Of a stretch of DNA of 64,000 bases, positions 1 through 7,965 are shown piece after piece. Positions within the stretch are counted from its first letter, which is position 1, and each line of letters starts with the position of its first letter. The notes beneath the pieces were generated by a model, which was not told the DNA's origin, ran no database searches, and worked only from the letters and a program-made list of their open reading frames with translations. The translations under genes and the position numbers were made by a program. The stretch comes from Comamonas suwonensis (lineage in GTDB: Bacteria > Pseudomonadota > Gammaproteobacteria > Burkholderiales > Burkholderiaceae_C), in contig NZ_JABBCQ020000004.1 of assembly GCF_012844455.2 (NCBI RefSeq), positions 124,001 to 188,000 of the forward strand, given 5' to 3'.

Positions 1-2
1 AG

Positions 3-455
3 AAACTGGCCAAAGAATCGGGGCTGGTCACGCCTGCACTGGATGAAATAAGCCTCGCCCAGATCGCCTTGCTCCCCCTGCCCGGCAATGTGCGCGAGCT
101 GGAAAATGTGCTGCACCGCGCGATTGCGCTGGGCGATGATGGCCCGCTGCGCATTCCGCCAAGCGGCCAGCCGCAGGGCAACGAAAACGCAGCCAGCGGG
201 GCATTGACTGCTGTGCCGCCCCCCCTTCAAGAAGCACCTGCAGAAAGCCCTGCGGGCCTGCCCGAAAATCTGCAAGGCTGGCTGGACGAGCAAGAACGCA
301 GCATTCTGGTCAGGGCACTGCAGGACAATGGTTTCAACCGCACCGCGACTGCGGCAAGACTCGGCATCAGCCTGCGCCAGATTCGCTACCGGATTGACCG
401 TCTGGGTATAGACCTGCCCGCCGAGGGCGGCAAGCACCAAACTGACAATGCCTGA
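3..455 (+). CDS. pilR: PilR-type sigma-54 response regulator, C-terminal part
   Basis: This is the 3' end of a gene cut by the window edge; 150 residues remain. The visible part starts in the end of the AAA+ domain (PGNVRELENVL near residue 29) and ends with a Fis-type helix-turn-helix (NRTATAARLGISLRQIRYRI) that would bind an enhancer. The middle is a Pro/Ala-rich linker of about 50 residues. The family activates sigma-54 promoters; PilR controls type IV pilin transcription. The pilR identity rests on the HTH type and on ampD following directly, a common betaproteobacterial order. Another NtrC-family regulator is possible because the receiver domain is outside the window. Confidence 0.75.
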   Translation, partial: KLAKESGLVTPALDEISLAQIALLPLPGNVRELENVLHRAIALGDDGPLRIPPSGQPQGNENAASGALTAVPPPLQEAPAESPAGLPENLQGWLDEQERSILVRALQDNGFNRTATAARLGISLRQIRYRIDRLGIDLPAEGGKHQTDNA

Positions 456-1086
456 TTCTGTGCCGCACGACGCATCCCCATTGCCAGAAAAATCGCCAAA
501 GAAGTCTTTGGACTGGTCTTCCGGCTGGTACCAGCCTGCCCGGCAACTTGCCTCTCCCAACTATGGTCCGCGCCCTGATGGCGCACTGATCGACCTTGTC
601 GTTGTTCACTCCATCAGCCTGCCGCCGGGTCAGTACGGAACGGGGGCCGTTCAGCAGCTTTTCAGCAATCAGCTGGACTGGGACGCCCACCCTTACTACC
701 AAGGCATTCGCGGACTGGAAGTGTCATCTCACTTCTTTATTACCCGCGATGGCGAGATCTGGCAATTTGTCAGCTGCGATGACCGTGCATGGCACGCCGG
801 CATCAGCCAGTGGCGAGGCCGTGACCGCTGCAACGACGACTCTATTGGCATTGAACTCGAAGGCCTTGAAGGCCTGAGCTTTGAAGCCCCTCAATATCAG
901 GCCTTGCAGCAGCTTTGCCAGTCCATTGCCGCGCAATACGCTATTCGCTACATCGCCGGCCACGAGCACATTGCACCGGGACGCAAGCAAGACCCCGGCC
1001 CTGGCTTTGACTGGGCGCAACTTCAGCAGCGGCTGAGCGCTGATAGCGGCACACAGGCCTGGGAATTCCCTTCGCGACCAGCCTGA
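448..1086 (+). CDS. ampD: 1,6-anhydro-N-acetylmuramyl-L-alanine amidase AmpD
   Basis: A 212-residue cytoplasmic zinc amidase that cuts the stem peptide from 1,6-anhydroMurNAc during peptidoglycan recycling. By lowering anhydro-muropeptide levels it keeps ampC-type beta-lactamases off in hosts with AmpR. Family motifs are visible: VVHSISLPPG (first zinc His), SSHFFITRDGEIWQFV, AWHAG, and GHEHIAPGRKQDPGPGFDW with the second His, the Lys and the Asp ligand. There is no signal peptide, as expected for AmpD rather than periplasmic AmiD. The start overlaps the end of the upstream pilR-like frame by 8 nt, so the two are probably co-translated. Confidence 0.95.
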   Translation: MPDSVPHDASPLPEKSPKKSLDWSSGWYQPARQLASPNYGPRPDGALIDLVVVHSISLPPGQYGTGAVQQLFSNQLDWDAHPYYQGIRGLEVSSHFFITRDGEIWQFVSCDDRAWHAGISQWRGRDRCNDDSIGIELEGLEGLSFEAPQYQALQQLCQSIAAQYAIRYIAGHEHIAPGRKQDPGPGFDWAQLQQRLSADSGTQAWEFPSRPA

Positions 1087-1440
1087 ACCTCAGAGACCGC
1101 ACATATATCAGGAGCATGTAGCGCCTGATTTTCAATGTTTTCAGATCTATACATGACTGAAGTGCCCTGTTGAATTGCGCAAGCTGCTCATCTTTTAAGA
1201 GTAACCACTTCGACTTCTGGGTTCACATTCAAGCCCTCACTGTCAATGGCGCGCACGCAACATCTGTCGCCTGTACCAAACACCTAAATTTTTTACAAAT
1301 TTACGGCACGTAATCTGCTGCACCGCAACCACGCCACAGCCCTTGATTCATGCGGTATGAAGGCTTTTTTCAAGCTGTCAAGCGGCTGCTCAAATGTCCA
1401 TTTCAGTAGTTTCATCAGGTCAGCAAGATTGAAGAGCGAT

Positions 1441-1456
1441 ACACTACCGGTAGTGT
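1441..1456. promoter_or_regulatory. NrdR box 1 (nrdAB operator)
   Basis: A perfect 16-bp palindrome ACACTACCGGTAGTGT. It matches the ACAC...GTGT ends of the NrdR consensus and lies upstream of a class Ia ribonucleotide reductase operon, the classic NrdR target. Confidence 0.75.
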
Positions 1457-1471
1457 TTGAGAGCGCCTTAG

Positions 1472-1487
1472 ACCCCACATCTAGTGT
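1472..1487. promoter_or_regulatory. NrdR box 2 (nrdAB operator)
   Basis: The degenerate half-conserved box ACCCCACATCTAGTGT. Its centre is 31 bp from that of box 1, i.e. about three helical turns, the spacing typical of NrdR box pairs. The right half TAGTGT is identical to box 1. Confidence 0.7.
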
Positions 1488-1608
1488 TTACAAGTTGTGC
1501 ACACCCTGTGCAAACCATGTGTAGACCTTGGCGCCAAATCTTGTTCTTGACGGCCTGCCCAGAGTGCAGGCCTTTGTCTGCTATCCACAAACTGATTCCG
1601 AGGAACTT

Positions 1609-4506
1609 ATGCAAGAAGCGTTGAACTCACTGCCTTCTGCCGCGCCTGTCAGCGCAGCTGATTCTTCCTCCCCCAACGACAACTACCAGATCATTCGCCG
1701 CAGCGGTGATGTGGTGGCGTTCGCCCCCCAGAAGATTGCCATCGCCCTGACCAAGGCCTTTCTGGCCGTGCGCGGCGCACAAGGCGCTGCTTCTGCCAGC
1801 GTTCGCGATACCGTCAACGAACTGACCGAAGGCGTGGTCCGCGCCCTGCTGCGTTCGCGCCCTGAAGGCGGCACCTTCCACATTGAAGACGTGCAAGACC
1901 AGGTTGAGCTGGGCCTGATGCGCGGTGGTCACCAGGATGTGGCTCGCGCCTATGTGCTGTACCGCGAGCGCCGCAACCAGGAGCGCGCCGAGCATAAGAA
2001 GGCCGCCGAGGTGGCCGCTGCCGCTGTCTCCGCCAAGCCCGTGCTGCATGTGACCGAAAACGGCCAGCGCGTGCCTATGAACCAGGAACTGCTGCAAGCA
2101 TTGATCCAGTCGTCTTGCCGCAACCTGAATGCCGACATTCAGGCCGCGCCCATCATGGCTGAGACCCTGCGCAACCTGTACGACGGCGTGCCACTGGCCG
2201 AGGTCTACAAGGCGTCCATTCTGGCTGCCCGCACGCTGATCGAAAAAGATCCCGACTACACCTACGTCACCGCCCGCCTGCTGCTGCACACCATCGTGCG
2301 CGAAGTCATGCTGCGCGATGTGCAGCCTGCCGACATGCAGACCGCCTACGCTGAGTACTTCCCAGGCTTCATCCAGAAGGGTGTGGACAACGAACTGCTC
2401 AACCCCGAGCTGCTGAACTACGACCTGCCCCGTCTGGCCAAGGCCCTGAAGGCCGAGCGCGACGAACAGTTCGACTACCTGGGTCTGCAGACTCTGTACG
2501 ACCGCTACTTCCTGCACGTCAAGAAGACCCGCATCGAGCTGCCCCAGTCCTTCTTCATGCGCGTGGCCATGGGCCTGGCGCTGCAAGAAGATGACCGCAA
2601 CGCGCGCGCCATCGAGTTCTACGAGCTGCTGTCGTCGTTCGACTTCATGTCGTCCACCCCCACGCTGTTCAACAGCGGCACACTGCGCTCGCAGCTGTCG
2701 TCCTGCTACCTGACCACCGTGCCCGACGATCTGGACGGCATCTACGAGTCCATCAAGGAAAACGCCCTGCTGTCCAAGTTTGCGGGCGGTCTGGGCAATG
2801 ACTGGACACGCGTGCGTGCTCTGGGTTCGCGCATCAAGGGCACGAACGGCGAGTCGCAAGGCGTTGTGCCTTTCCTCAAGGTCGTCAACGACACGGCTGT
2901 GGCCGTTAACCAAGGCGGCAAGCGCAAGGGCGCCGTCTGTACCTATCTGGAAACATGGCACCTGGACATCGAAGAGTTCCTGGAGCTGCGCAAGAACACC
3001 GGCGATGACCGCCGCCGCACCCACGATATGAACACGGCCAACTGGATTCCAGACCTGTTCATGAAGCGCGTGATGGAAAAGGGCAACTGGACTCTGTTCT
3101 CACCCTGCGATGTGCCCGATCTGCACGACCTGTTTGGTGCCGAGTTCGAAAAAGCTTATCTGGCTTACGAAGCCAAGGCTGCTGCCGGTGAACTCAAACT
3201 GCACAAGACACTGCCTGCCACCGACCTGTGGCGCAAGATGCTCTCGATGCTGTTCGAGACTGGCCACCCTTGGATCACCTTCAAGGATCCTTGCAACATC
3301 CGTTCGCCCCAGCAACACGTGGGCGTGGTGCACTCGTCCAACCTGTGCACCGAGATCACACTGAATACCAGCGACACCGAAACCGCAGTGTGCAACCTCG
3401 GCTCCGTGAACCTGGTTCAGCACATCAAGGACGGCAAGATAGACCACGACAAGCTGCGCAAGACGGTGACCACCGCCATGCGCATGCTGGACAACGTCAT
3501 CGACATCAACTACTACGCCGTGGCCAAGGCCAAGGAATCCAATCTGCGCCACCGCCCTGTGGGCATGGGCCTGATGGGCTTCCAGGATGCGCTGTATGAA
3601 ATGCGCACCGCCTACGCCAGCGAAGGTGCTGTCGAGTTTGCCGACCAGGCCATGGAAGCGATCTGCTACTACGCCTACTGGGCCTCGACCGAGCTGTCCA
3701 AGGAACGCGGCACTTACTCCACCTTCAAGGGCTCGCTGTGGGATCAGGGCATCCTGCCCCCAGACACCCTGAAGCTGCTGGAAAAGGCCCGTGGCGGCTA
3801 TGTGGAAGTGGACCGCTCCGCTCAGATGGACTGGGATGCTCTGCGCGCCAAGATTGCCAAGGACGGCATGCGCAACAGCAACTGCGTGGCCATTGCGCCT
3901 ACGGCCACCATTTCCAACATCGTGGGTGTGGATGCATCGATTGAACCTTCGTTCGGCAACCTGTCCGTGAAATCCAACCTGTCGGGCGAATTCACCGTCA
4001 TCAACCAGTACCTGGTGCGTGACCTCAAGCGCCTGGGCCTGTGGGATGACGTGATGGTCATGGACCTGAAGCACTTCGACGGCTCGCTGCGCGCCATTGA
4101 CCGTGTGCCAGAAGAGATCAAGAGCCTCTACGCCACCGCGTTTGAAGTCTCGCCCGAATGGCTGGTGGAAGCCGCCTCGCGTCGCCAGAAGTGGATCGAT
4201 CAGGCACAGAGCCTGAACATCTACATGGCCGGTGCATCGGGCAAGAAGCTGCACGACACCTACATGCTGGCATGGGTTCGTGGCCTCAAGACCACCTACT
4301 ACCTGCGCACCACCAGCGCGACCCAGATTGAAAAATCGACGGTCCAAAGCCGCACGCTGAATGCGGTGTCTTCCGCTGCTCCTGCGGCTGCCAAGCCTGC
4401 GATGAGCGCGCTGGAAGCTGCCGCTGCTGCTGCCCGTGCACAGGCTCCTGCAACGGATGTGAAGTTCTGCGCGATTGACGACCCAGGCTGCGAAGCCTGC
4501 CAGTAA
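1609..4506 (+). CDS. nrdA: Class Ia ribonucleoside-diphosphate reductase, large subunit
   Basis: A 965-residue catalytic alpha subunit that reduces ribonucleoside diphosphates with the NrdB radical. The length fits the Pseudomonas-type NrdA (about 960 aa) rather than the 761-aa E. coli form. The N-terminus seems to hold two ATP-cone regions, residues about 20-130 (IIRRSGDVVAFAPQKIA) and about 145-245 (LHVTENGQRVPMNQELL...DYTYVTARLL). Active-site blocks follow: SSCYLTTVPDDLD, the SNLCTEI finger loop, AVCNLGSVNL and PTATISNIVG. The tail CAIDDPGCEACQ carries the redox cysteine pair. I chose ATG 1609 because GAGGAAC precedes it; an upstream TTG (1528) in frame is less likely. NrdR-type boxes lie upstream, and nrdB follows after a repeat A element. 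Confidence 0.96.
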   Translation: MQEALNSLPSAAPVSAADSSSPNDNYQIIRRSGDVVAFAPQKIAIALTKAFLAVRGAQGAASASVRDTVNELTEGVVRALLRSRPEGGTFHIEDVQDQVELGLMRGGHQDVARAYVLYRERRNQERAEHKKAAEVAAAAVSAKPVLHVTENGQRVPMNQELLQALIQSSCRNLNADIQAAPIMAETLRNLYDGVPLAEVYKASILAARTLIEKDPDYTYVTARLLLHTIVREVMLRDVQPADMQTAYAEYFPGFIQKGVDNELLNPELLNYDLPRLAKALKAERDEQFDYLGLQTLYDRYFLHVKKTRIELPQSFFMRVAMGLALQEDDRNARAIEFYELLSSFDFMSSTPTLFNSGTLRSQLSSCYLTTVPDDLDGIYESIKENALLSKFAGGLGNDWTRVRALGSRIKGTNGESQGVVPFLKVVNDTAVAVNQGGKRKGAVCTYLETWHLDIEEFLELRKNTGDDRRRTHDMNTANWIPDLFMKRVMEKGNWTLFSPCDVPDLHDLFGAEFEKAYLAYEAKAAAGELKLHKTLPATDLWRKMLSMLFETGHPWITFKDPCNIRSPQQHVGVVHSSNLCTEITLNTSDTETAVCNLGSVNLVQHIKDGKIDHDKLRKTVTTAMRMLDNVIDINYYAVAKAKESNLRHRPVGMGLMGFQDALYEMRTAYASEGAVEFADQAMEAICYYAYWASTELSKERGTYSTFKGSLWDQGILPPDTLKLLEKARGGYVEVDRSAQMDWDALRAKIAKDGMRNSNCVAIAPTATISNIVGVDASIEPSFGNLSVKSNLSGEFTVINQYLVRDLKRLGLWDDVMVMDLKHFDGSLRAIDRVPEEIKSLYATAFEVSPEWLVEAASRRQKWIDQAQSLNIYMAGASGKKLHDTYMLAWVRGLKTTYYLRTTSATQIEKSTVQSRTLNAVSSAAPAAAKPAMSALEAAAAAARAQAPATDVKFCAIDDPGCEACQ

Positions 4507-4515
4507 TTAACGACA

Positions 4516-4616
4516 CCCCCTGAGGCGCTTTGCGCCTTCCCCCTCTCACTACGCGCTGCGCGCTATGGGAGGGGGATGACACCTTCGCCGCGAGGCGGCT
4601 CTTGCTTGGTGTCTCT
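4516..4616 (+). repeat. Stop-anchored repeat A, copy 1 (nrdA-nrdB)
   Basis: A GC-rich element beginning 9 nt after the nrdA stop. Its modules are CCCCCTGAGG, the hairpin GGCGCTTTGCGCC, a C-run/G-run stem, then CGCCGCGAGGCGGCTCTTGC. The same modules in the same order occur after six other stop codons in this window. It sits inside the nrdAB operon. Confidence 0.85.
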
Positions 4617-4723
4617 GGGGTGGATAGCGCCAGTTTTGAACTGACGCTTAAAAAACTAGATGAATCTAAAGGCTGGATGTCGATTGCATTGCACCCAGCT
4701 TTTTCCCATTAAGGAATACCTTC

Positions 4724-5812
4724 ATGCTGAGCTTTGACGACGACACCTTTGCCCCTTCCGCCGCTAGCGCAGAAGCCGAAGCACCGACCACCCACAAGCG
4801 TGTGAATGCCGCAGACAAGCGCATCATCAACGCTAAGACCGACGTGAACCAGCTGGTTCCCTTCAAGTACAAGTGGGCCTGGGAAAAGTATCTGGCCACC
4901 TGCGCCAACCACTGGATGCCGCAGGAAGTGAACATGACCCGCGACATCGCTTTGTGGAAGGACCCCAATGGTCTGACCGAAGACGAGCGCCGCATCATCA
5001 AGCGCAACCTCGGCTTCTTCGTGACTGCCGACTCGCTGGCCGCTAACAACATCGTGCTGGGCACCTACCGCCACATCACGGCCCCCGAGTGCCGCCAGTT
5101 CCTGCTGCGCCAAGCGTTTGAAGAAGCCATTCACACACACGCCTACCAGTACATCGTGGAGTCGCTGGGTCTGGATGAATCGGAAATTTTCAACGCCTAC
5201 AACGAAGTCAAATCCATCCGCGACAAGGATGAGTTCCTGATCCCCTTCATCGAAGCGATCATGGACCCCAACTTCAAGACTGGCACGCACGAAACCGACC
5301 AGACCTTGCTCAAGTCGCTGATCGTTTTTGCCTGCCTGATGGAAGGCCTGTTCTTCTACGTGGGCTTCACGCAAATTCTGGCACTGGGTCGTCAGAACAA
5401 GATGACCGGCGCAGCAGAGCAGTACCAGTACATCCTGCGTGATGAGTCCATGCACTGCAACTTCGGCATCGACTTGATCAACACGCTCAAGCTCGAGAAT
5501 CCACACCTGTGGACCGCTGAGTTCAAGCAAGAAATCGTCGGCCTGTTCCATCAAGCAGTGGAGCTGGAATATCAATACGCAGAAGACACCATGCCGCGCG
5601 GCGTGCTGGGCATGAATGCGTCGATGTTCAAGGGCTATCTGCGCTACATCGCCAACCGCCGAGCCACGCAAATTGGTCTGGAAGAGTTGTTCCCCGGCGA
5701 AGAAAATCCTTTCCCCTGGATGAGCGAGATGATCGATTTGAAGAAAGAACGTAACTTCTTTGAGACACGAGTGATCGAGTATCAAACCGGAGGCGCACTT
5801 TCTTGGGATTAA
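4724..5812 (+). CDS. nrdB: Class Ia ribonucleoside-diphosphate reductase, small subunit
   Basis: A 362-residue ferritin-like subunit that houses the di-iron centre and the stable tyrosyl radical used by NrdA. The metal and radical region is visible in [15 protein letters not shown], which supplies a Glu, a His and the candidate radical Tyr. The second ligand pair lies in [10 protein letters not shown]. An AAGGA ribosome site precedes the ATG. It lies 217 bp downstream of nrdA on the same strand, and the gap contains a repeat A element that could change the NrdA:NrdB ratio. No terminator is evident directly after the stop. Confidence 0.96.
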   Translation: MLSFDDDTFAPSAASAEAEAPTTHKRVNAADKRIINAKTDVNQLVPFKYKWAWEKYLATCANHWMPQEVNMTRDIALWKDPNGLTEDERRIIKRNLGFFVTADSLAANNIVLGTYRHITAPECRQFLLRQAFEEAIHTHAYQYIVESLGLDESEIFNAYNEVKSIRDKDEFLIPFIEAIMDPNFKTGTHETDQTLLKSLIVFACLMEGLFFYVGFTQILALGRQNKMTGAAEQYQYILRDESMHCNFGIDLINTLKLENPHLWTAEFKQEIVGLFHQAVELEYQYAEDTMPRGVLGMNASMFKGYLRYIANRRATQIGLEELFPGEENPFPWMSEMIDLKKERNFFETRVIEYQTGGALSWD

Positions 5813-5986
5813 TTGCTTCTAAGCAGGCACAATGCGAGTCATGACTTGCTTCACTTCATTGCTATAAAAACTGAGGTTTTGGCGTGAAGCAAATTTGTGT
5901 TCCTAGCGATACGTAACTCCACATCGCTTTGAATCGTCCGGCCATGAAAAAAGCCGGGCGTCTTATGCAAATCAACGAAGGAGAAA

Positions 5987-6937
5987 ATGATGGCAACTGC
6001 GAAGAAGACGGCCGCCAAGGCCACACCCGAGAAAAAAATAACTGCCAAGAAGGCGGCCGCGCCCAAGGCTGAAGCTGCAAAGAAGACAACAGCAACCAAG
6101 ACCGCTGCTGCCCCCAAGGCTGCTGCTCCCGCCAAGAAGGCTGCAACTGCTGTCAAGGCCGCTGCTCCCAAGAAGGCTGCAACGACTGCTAAGGCTGCTG
6201 CTCCCGCCAAGAAGGCTGCAACGACTGCTAAGGCTGCTGCTCCCAAAAAGGCTGCAACTGCTGTCAAGGCTGCTGCTCCCAAAAAGGCTGCAACTGCTGT
6301 CAAGGCTGCTGCTCCCAAAAAGGCTGCAACTGCTGTCAAGGCCGCTGCTCCCAAGAAGGCGGCAACAGCTGTCAAGGCTGCTGCTCCCAAGAAGGCGGCA
6401 ACTGCTGTCAAGGCTGCTGCTCCCAAGAAGGCTGCAACTGCTGTCAAGGCCGCTGCTCCCAAGAAGGCTGCAACAACTGCCAAGGCCGCTGCTCCCAAGA
6501 AGGCTGCAACTGCTGTCAAGGCTGCTGCTCCCAAGAAGGCGGCAACTGCTGTCAAGGCTGCTGCTCCCAAGAAGGCTGCAACTGCTGTCAAGGCTGCTGC
6601 TCCCAAGAAGGCTGTAACTGCTGTCAAGGCTGCTGCTCCCAAGAAGGCTGCAACTGCTGTCAAGGCCGCTGCTCCCAAGAAGGCTGCAACTGCTGTCAAG
6701 GCTGCTGCTCCTAAGAAGGCTGCAACTGCTGTCAAGGCTGCTGCGCCCAAGAAGGCTGCAACCGTCGCCAAAGCTGCTCCCGCCAAGAAGGCTGCAGCTC
6801 CTAAAAAGACTGCCACCAAGAAGGCAACTGCCGCACCTGCTCCCGCAAATGCCGTGGCAGAAACCGCAGCACCCGTGGCTCAGACTCGCCTTGCACCTCA
6901 AGCGGCATGGCCCTTCCCCACAGGTAACAAGCCCTAA
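5987..6937 (+). CDS. Histone H1-like Ala/Lys/Pro-rich DNA-binding protein
   Basis: A 316-residue, strongly basic low-complexity protein. After about 45 residues it becomes a tandem array of some 18 near-identical 12-residue units (KAAAPKKAATAV). It ends with a non-repetitive tail QAAWPFPTGNKP. The composition matches bacterial eukaryotic-H1-like proteins (HctB, BpH1, AlgP/AlgR3), which bind DNA non-specifically and compact the nucleoid. An AAGGAGAAA site lies right before two adjacent ATG codons (5987 and 5990), so either could be the start. A strong terminator follows. Open frames on the opposite strand come from the repeat and are not genes. Confidence 0.88.
   Translation: MMATAKKTAAKATPEKKITAKKAAAPKAEAAKKTTATKTAAAPKAAAPAKKAATAVKAAAPKKAATTAKAAAPAKKAATTAKAAAPKKAATAVKAAAPKKAATAVKAAAPKKAATAVKAAAPKKAATAVKAAAPKKAATAVKAAAPKKAATAVKAAAPKKAATTAKAAAPKKAATAVKAAAPKKAATAVKAAAPKKAATAVKAAAPKKAVTAVKAAAPKKAATAVKAAAPKKAATAVKAAAPKKAATAVKAAAPKKAATVAKAAPAKKAAAPKKTATKKATAAPAPANAVAETAAPVAQTRLAPQAAWPFPTGNKP
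6115..6790 (+). repeat. 36-bp tandem repeat inside the histone-like gene
   Basis: About 18 head-to-tail copies of a 36-bp unit coding KAAAPKKAATAV. Variation is mostly synonymous (GCT/GCC, AAG/AAA), with a few unit changes such as TTA for TAV and one Val for Ala. High identity between neighbours suggests recent expansion by slippage or unequal exchange. Confidence 0.9.
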
Positions 6938-6961
6938 TCAGCTCCCTGACCTGCACGTAAT

Positions 6962-7000
6962 AAAAAAGCCCGATCTCGCTTACGAGAGTCGGGCTTTTTT
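6962..7000 (+). terminator. Intrinsic terminator after the histone-like gene
   Basis: The stem AAAAAAGCCCGA / TCGGGCTTTTTT is extended by TCTCG/CGAGA around a CTTA loop. A-runs and T-runs flank both sides, so it can also serve the convergent PfkB-family gene. Confidence 0.9.
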
Positions 7001-7041
7001 ACATGTCTGATGTCAGCACACTGAGTGCACTGACCACGGCA

Positions 7042-7941
7042 TCAAGGCTGAAAGTCCAGCTGATAGTTTTGCGGGCCACGGCTTGCAATCTTCAGCGCGC
7101 CCATGCGGTTGCCCAGTTCAGCACAGCGCACCAAATCCCAACTACGCTCCAGGCCAAACAGGAAGGCTCCGCGCCATGCATCGCCGCAACCGGTAGGGTC
7201 CACCACCGCAGCAGGCTTTATAGGGGGAACCAGTGTCTTCTCACCGTTCTGCCAGACTTCGCAGCCTTCAGCACCCAGAGTCACAACCAGGCCTCGCACT
7301 TGCTGCGAGATTTGCGCAAAATTCAGGCCGGTACGCTCGCTGAGCATCTTGCCTTCATAGTCGTTCACGGCCACCCAGTCGGCCTGCTCGATAAAGGCCT
7401 TGAGCTCGTCACCGTTGAACATGGGCAAGCCCTGACCGGGATCGAACACAAACGGAATGCCCGCCGCCTTGAACTGCGTCGCGTGATCAATCATGGCCTG
7501 GCGACCATCAGGAGCGACGATGCCGACCTTGACCTCCTCAGCCATATCGGCCGTGATCTGATTCTCGTGCGCCTGCATCATGGCGCCGGGGTGGAAGGCC
7601 GTGATCTGGTTGTTGTCACGGTCCGTCATGATCATGCACTGAGCCGTGTGCGTGCTCTGCAATTGGCCCACATGGCAGGTTTCAATGCCCAGCTCCTTGA
7701 AGCGCTGAACATAGTCAGCACCATCACTACCCACCATGGCCATGGGGCGTGCATCGCCGCCCAGCAGCCTCAGGCTGTAGGCAATATTGCCGGCGCAACC
7801 ACCAAAATCGCGGCGCAGCGTAGGCACCAGAAACGACACATTCAGAATGTGCAGCTGGTCAGGAAGAATCTGGTCCGCAAAACGACCTTCAAAGGTCATG
7901 ATGTTATCGAATGCCAGCGATCCACAGATCAAAGCAGCCAT
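7042..7941 (-). CDS. PfkB-family carbohydrate/nucleoside kinase
   Basis: A 299-residue ribokinase-fold kinase. Visible motifs are the N-terminal FGGCAGNIAYSLRLLGG substrate-binding stretch and the C-terminal signature DPTGCGDAWRGAFLFGL, which holds the anion hole and catalytic Asp. The family phosphorylates sugars or nucleosides using ATP. The N-terminal sequence is closer to adenosine-kinase-like members than to fructokinases, but the substrate cannot be fixed from sequence. It is the last gene of the minus-strand series after prmA and the zinc-ribbon protein, with 24 bp between it and the latter. It ends at a shared bidirectional terminator. Confidence 0.85.
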   Translation of the reverse strand: MAALICGSLAFDNIMTFEGRFADQILPDQLHILNVSFLVPTLRRDFGGCAGNIAYSLRLLGGDARPMAMVGSDGADYVQRFKELGIETCHVGQLQSTHTAQCMIMTDRDNNQITAFHPGAMMQAHENQITADMAEEVKVGIVAPDGRQAMIDHATQFKAAGIPFVFDPGQGLPMFNGDELKAFIEQADWVAVNDYEGKMLSERTGLNFAQISQQVRGLVVTLGAEGCEVWQNGEKTLVPPIKPAAVVDPTGCGDAWRGAFLFGLERSWDLVRCAELGNRMGALKIASRGPQNYQLDFQP

Positions 7942-7965
7942 GGCGCTTTCACTTTCAGAAATTGA

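Larger units (their letters stand above)
1087..1608. other. nrdA upstream region
   Basis: A 522-bp gap with no convincing gene. It is less GC-rich than its surroundings. The distal end carries the paired NrdR-type boxes at 1441-1487. A long nrdA reading frame can be extended upstream to a TTG at 1528, but I judge that part non-coding. No clear intrinsic terminator for ampD was seen. Confidence 0.6.

Noticed and set aside
1528-1608. nrdA start at TTG 1528
   Set aside because: The extra 27 residues have no family counterpart that I know, and ATG 1609 has a GAGGA site at the right distance.
1627-3024. A 465-codon minus-strand frame inside nrdA
   Set aside because: High GC and strong codon bias of nrdA create antisense openness. 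It has no recognisable motif and nrdA is unmistakable.
4516-4616. Repeat A as an insertion sequence or simple terminator
   Set aside because: There is no transposase, no target duplication was seen, and it has no T-run. Several copies lie between co-directional operon genes.
6115-6790. CRISPR-like array
   Set aside because: The units are contiguous without spacers and are translated as the histone-like protein.
5851-6901. Two long open frames (over 300 codons) opposite the histone-like gene
   Set aside because: They arise because a 36-bp repeat without stops in one frame is open in others too. The plus-strand frame has the ribosome site, basic composition and terminator.
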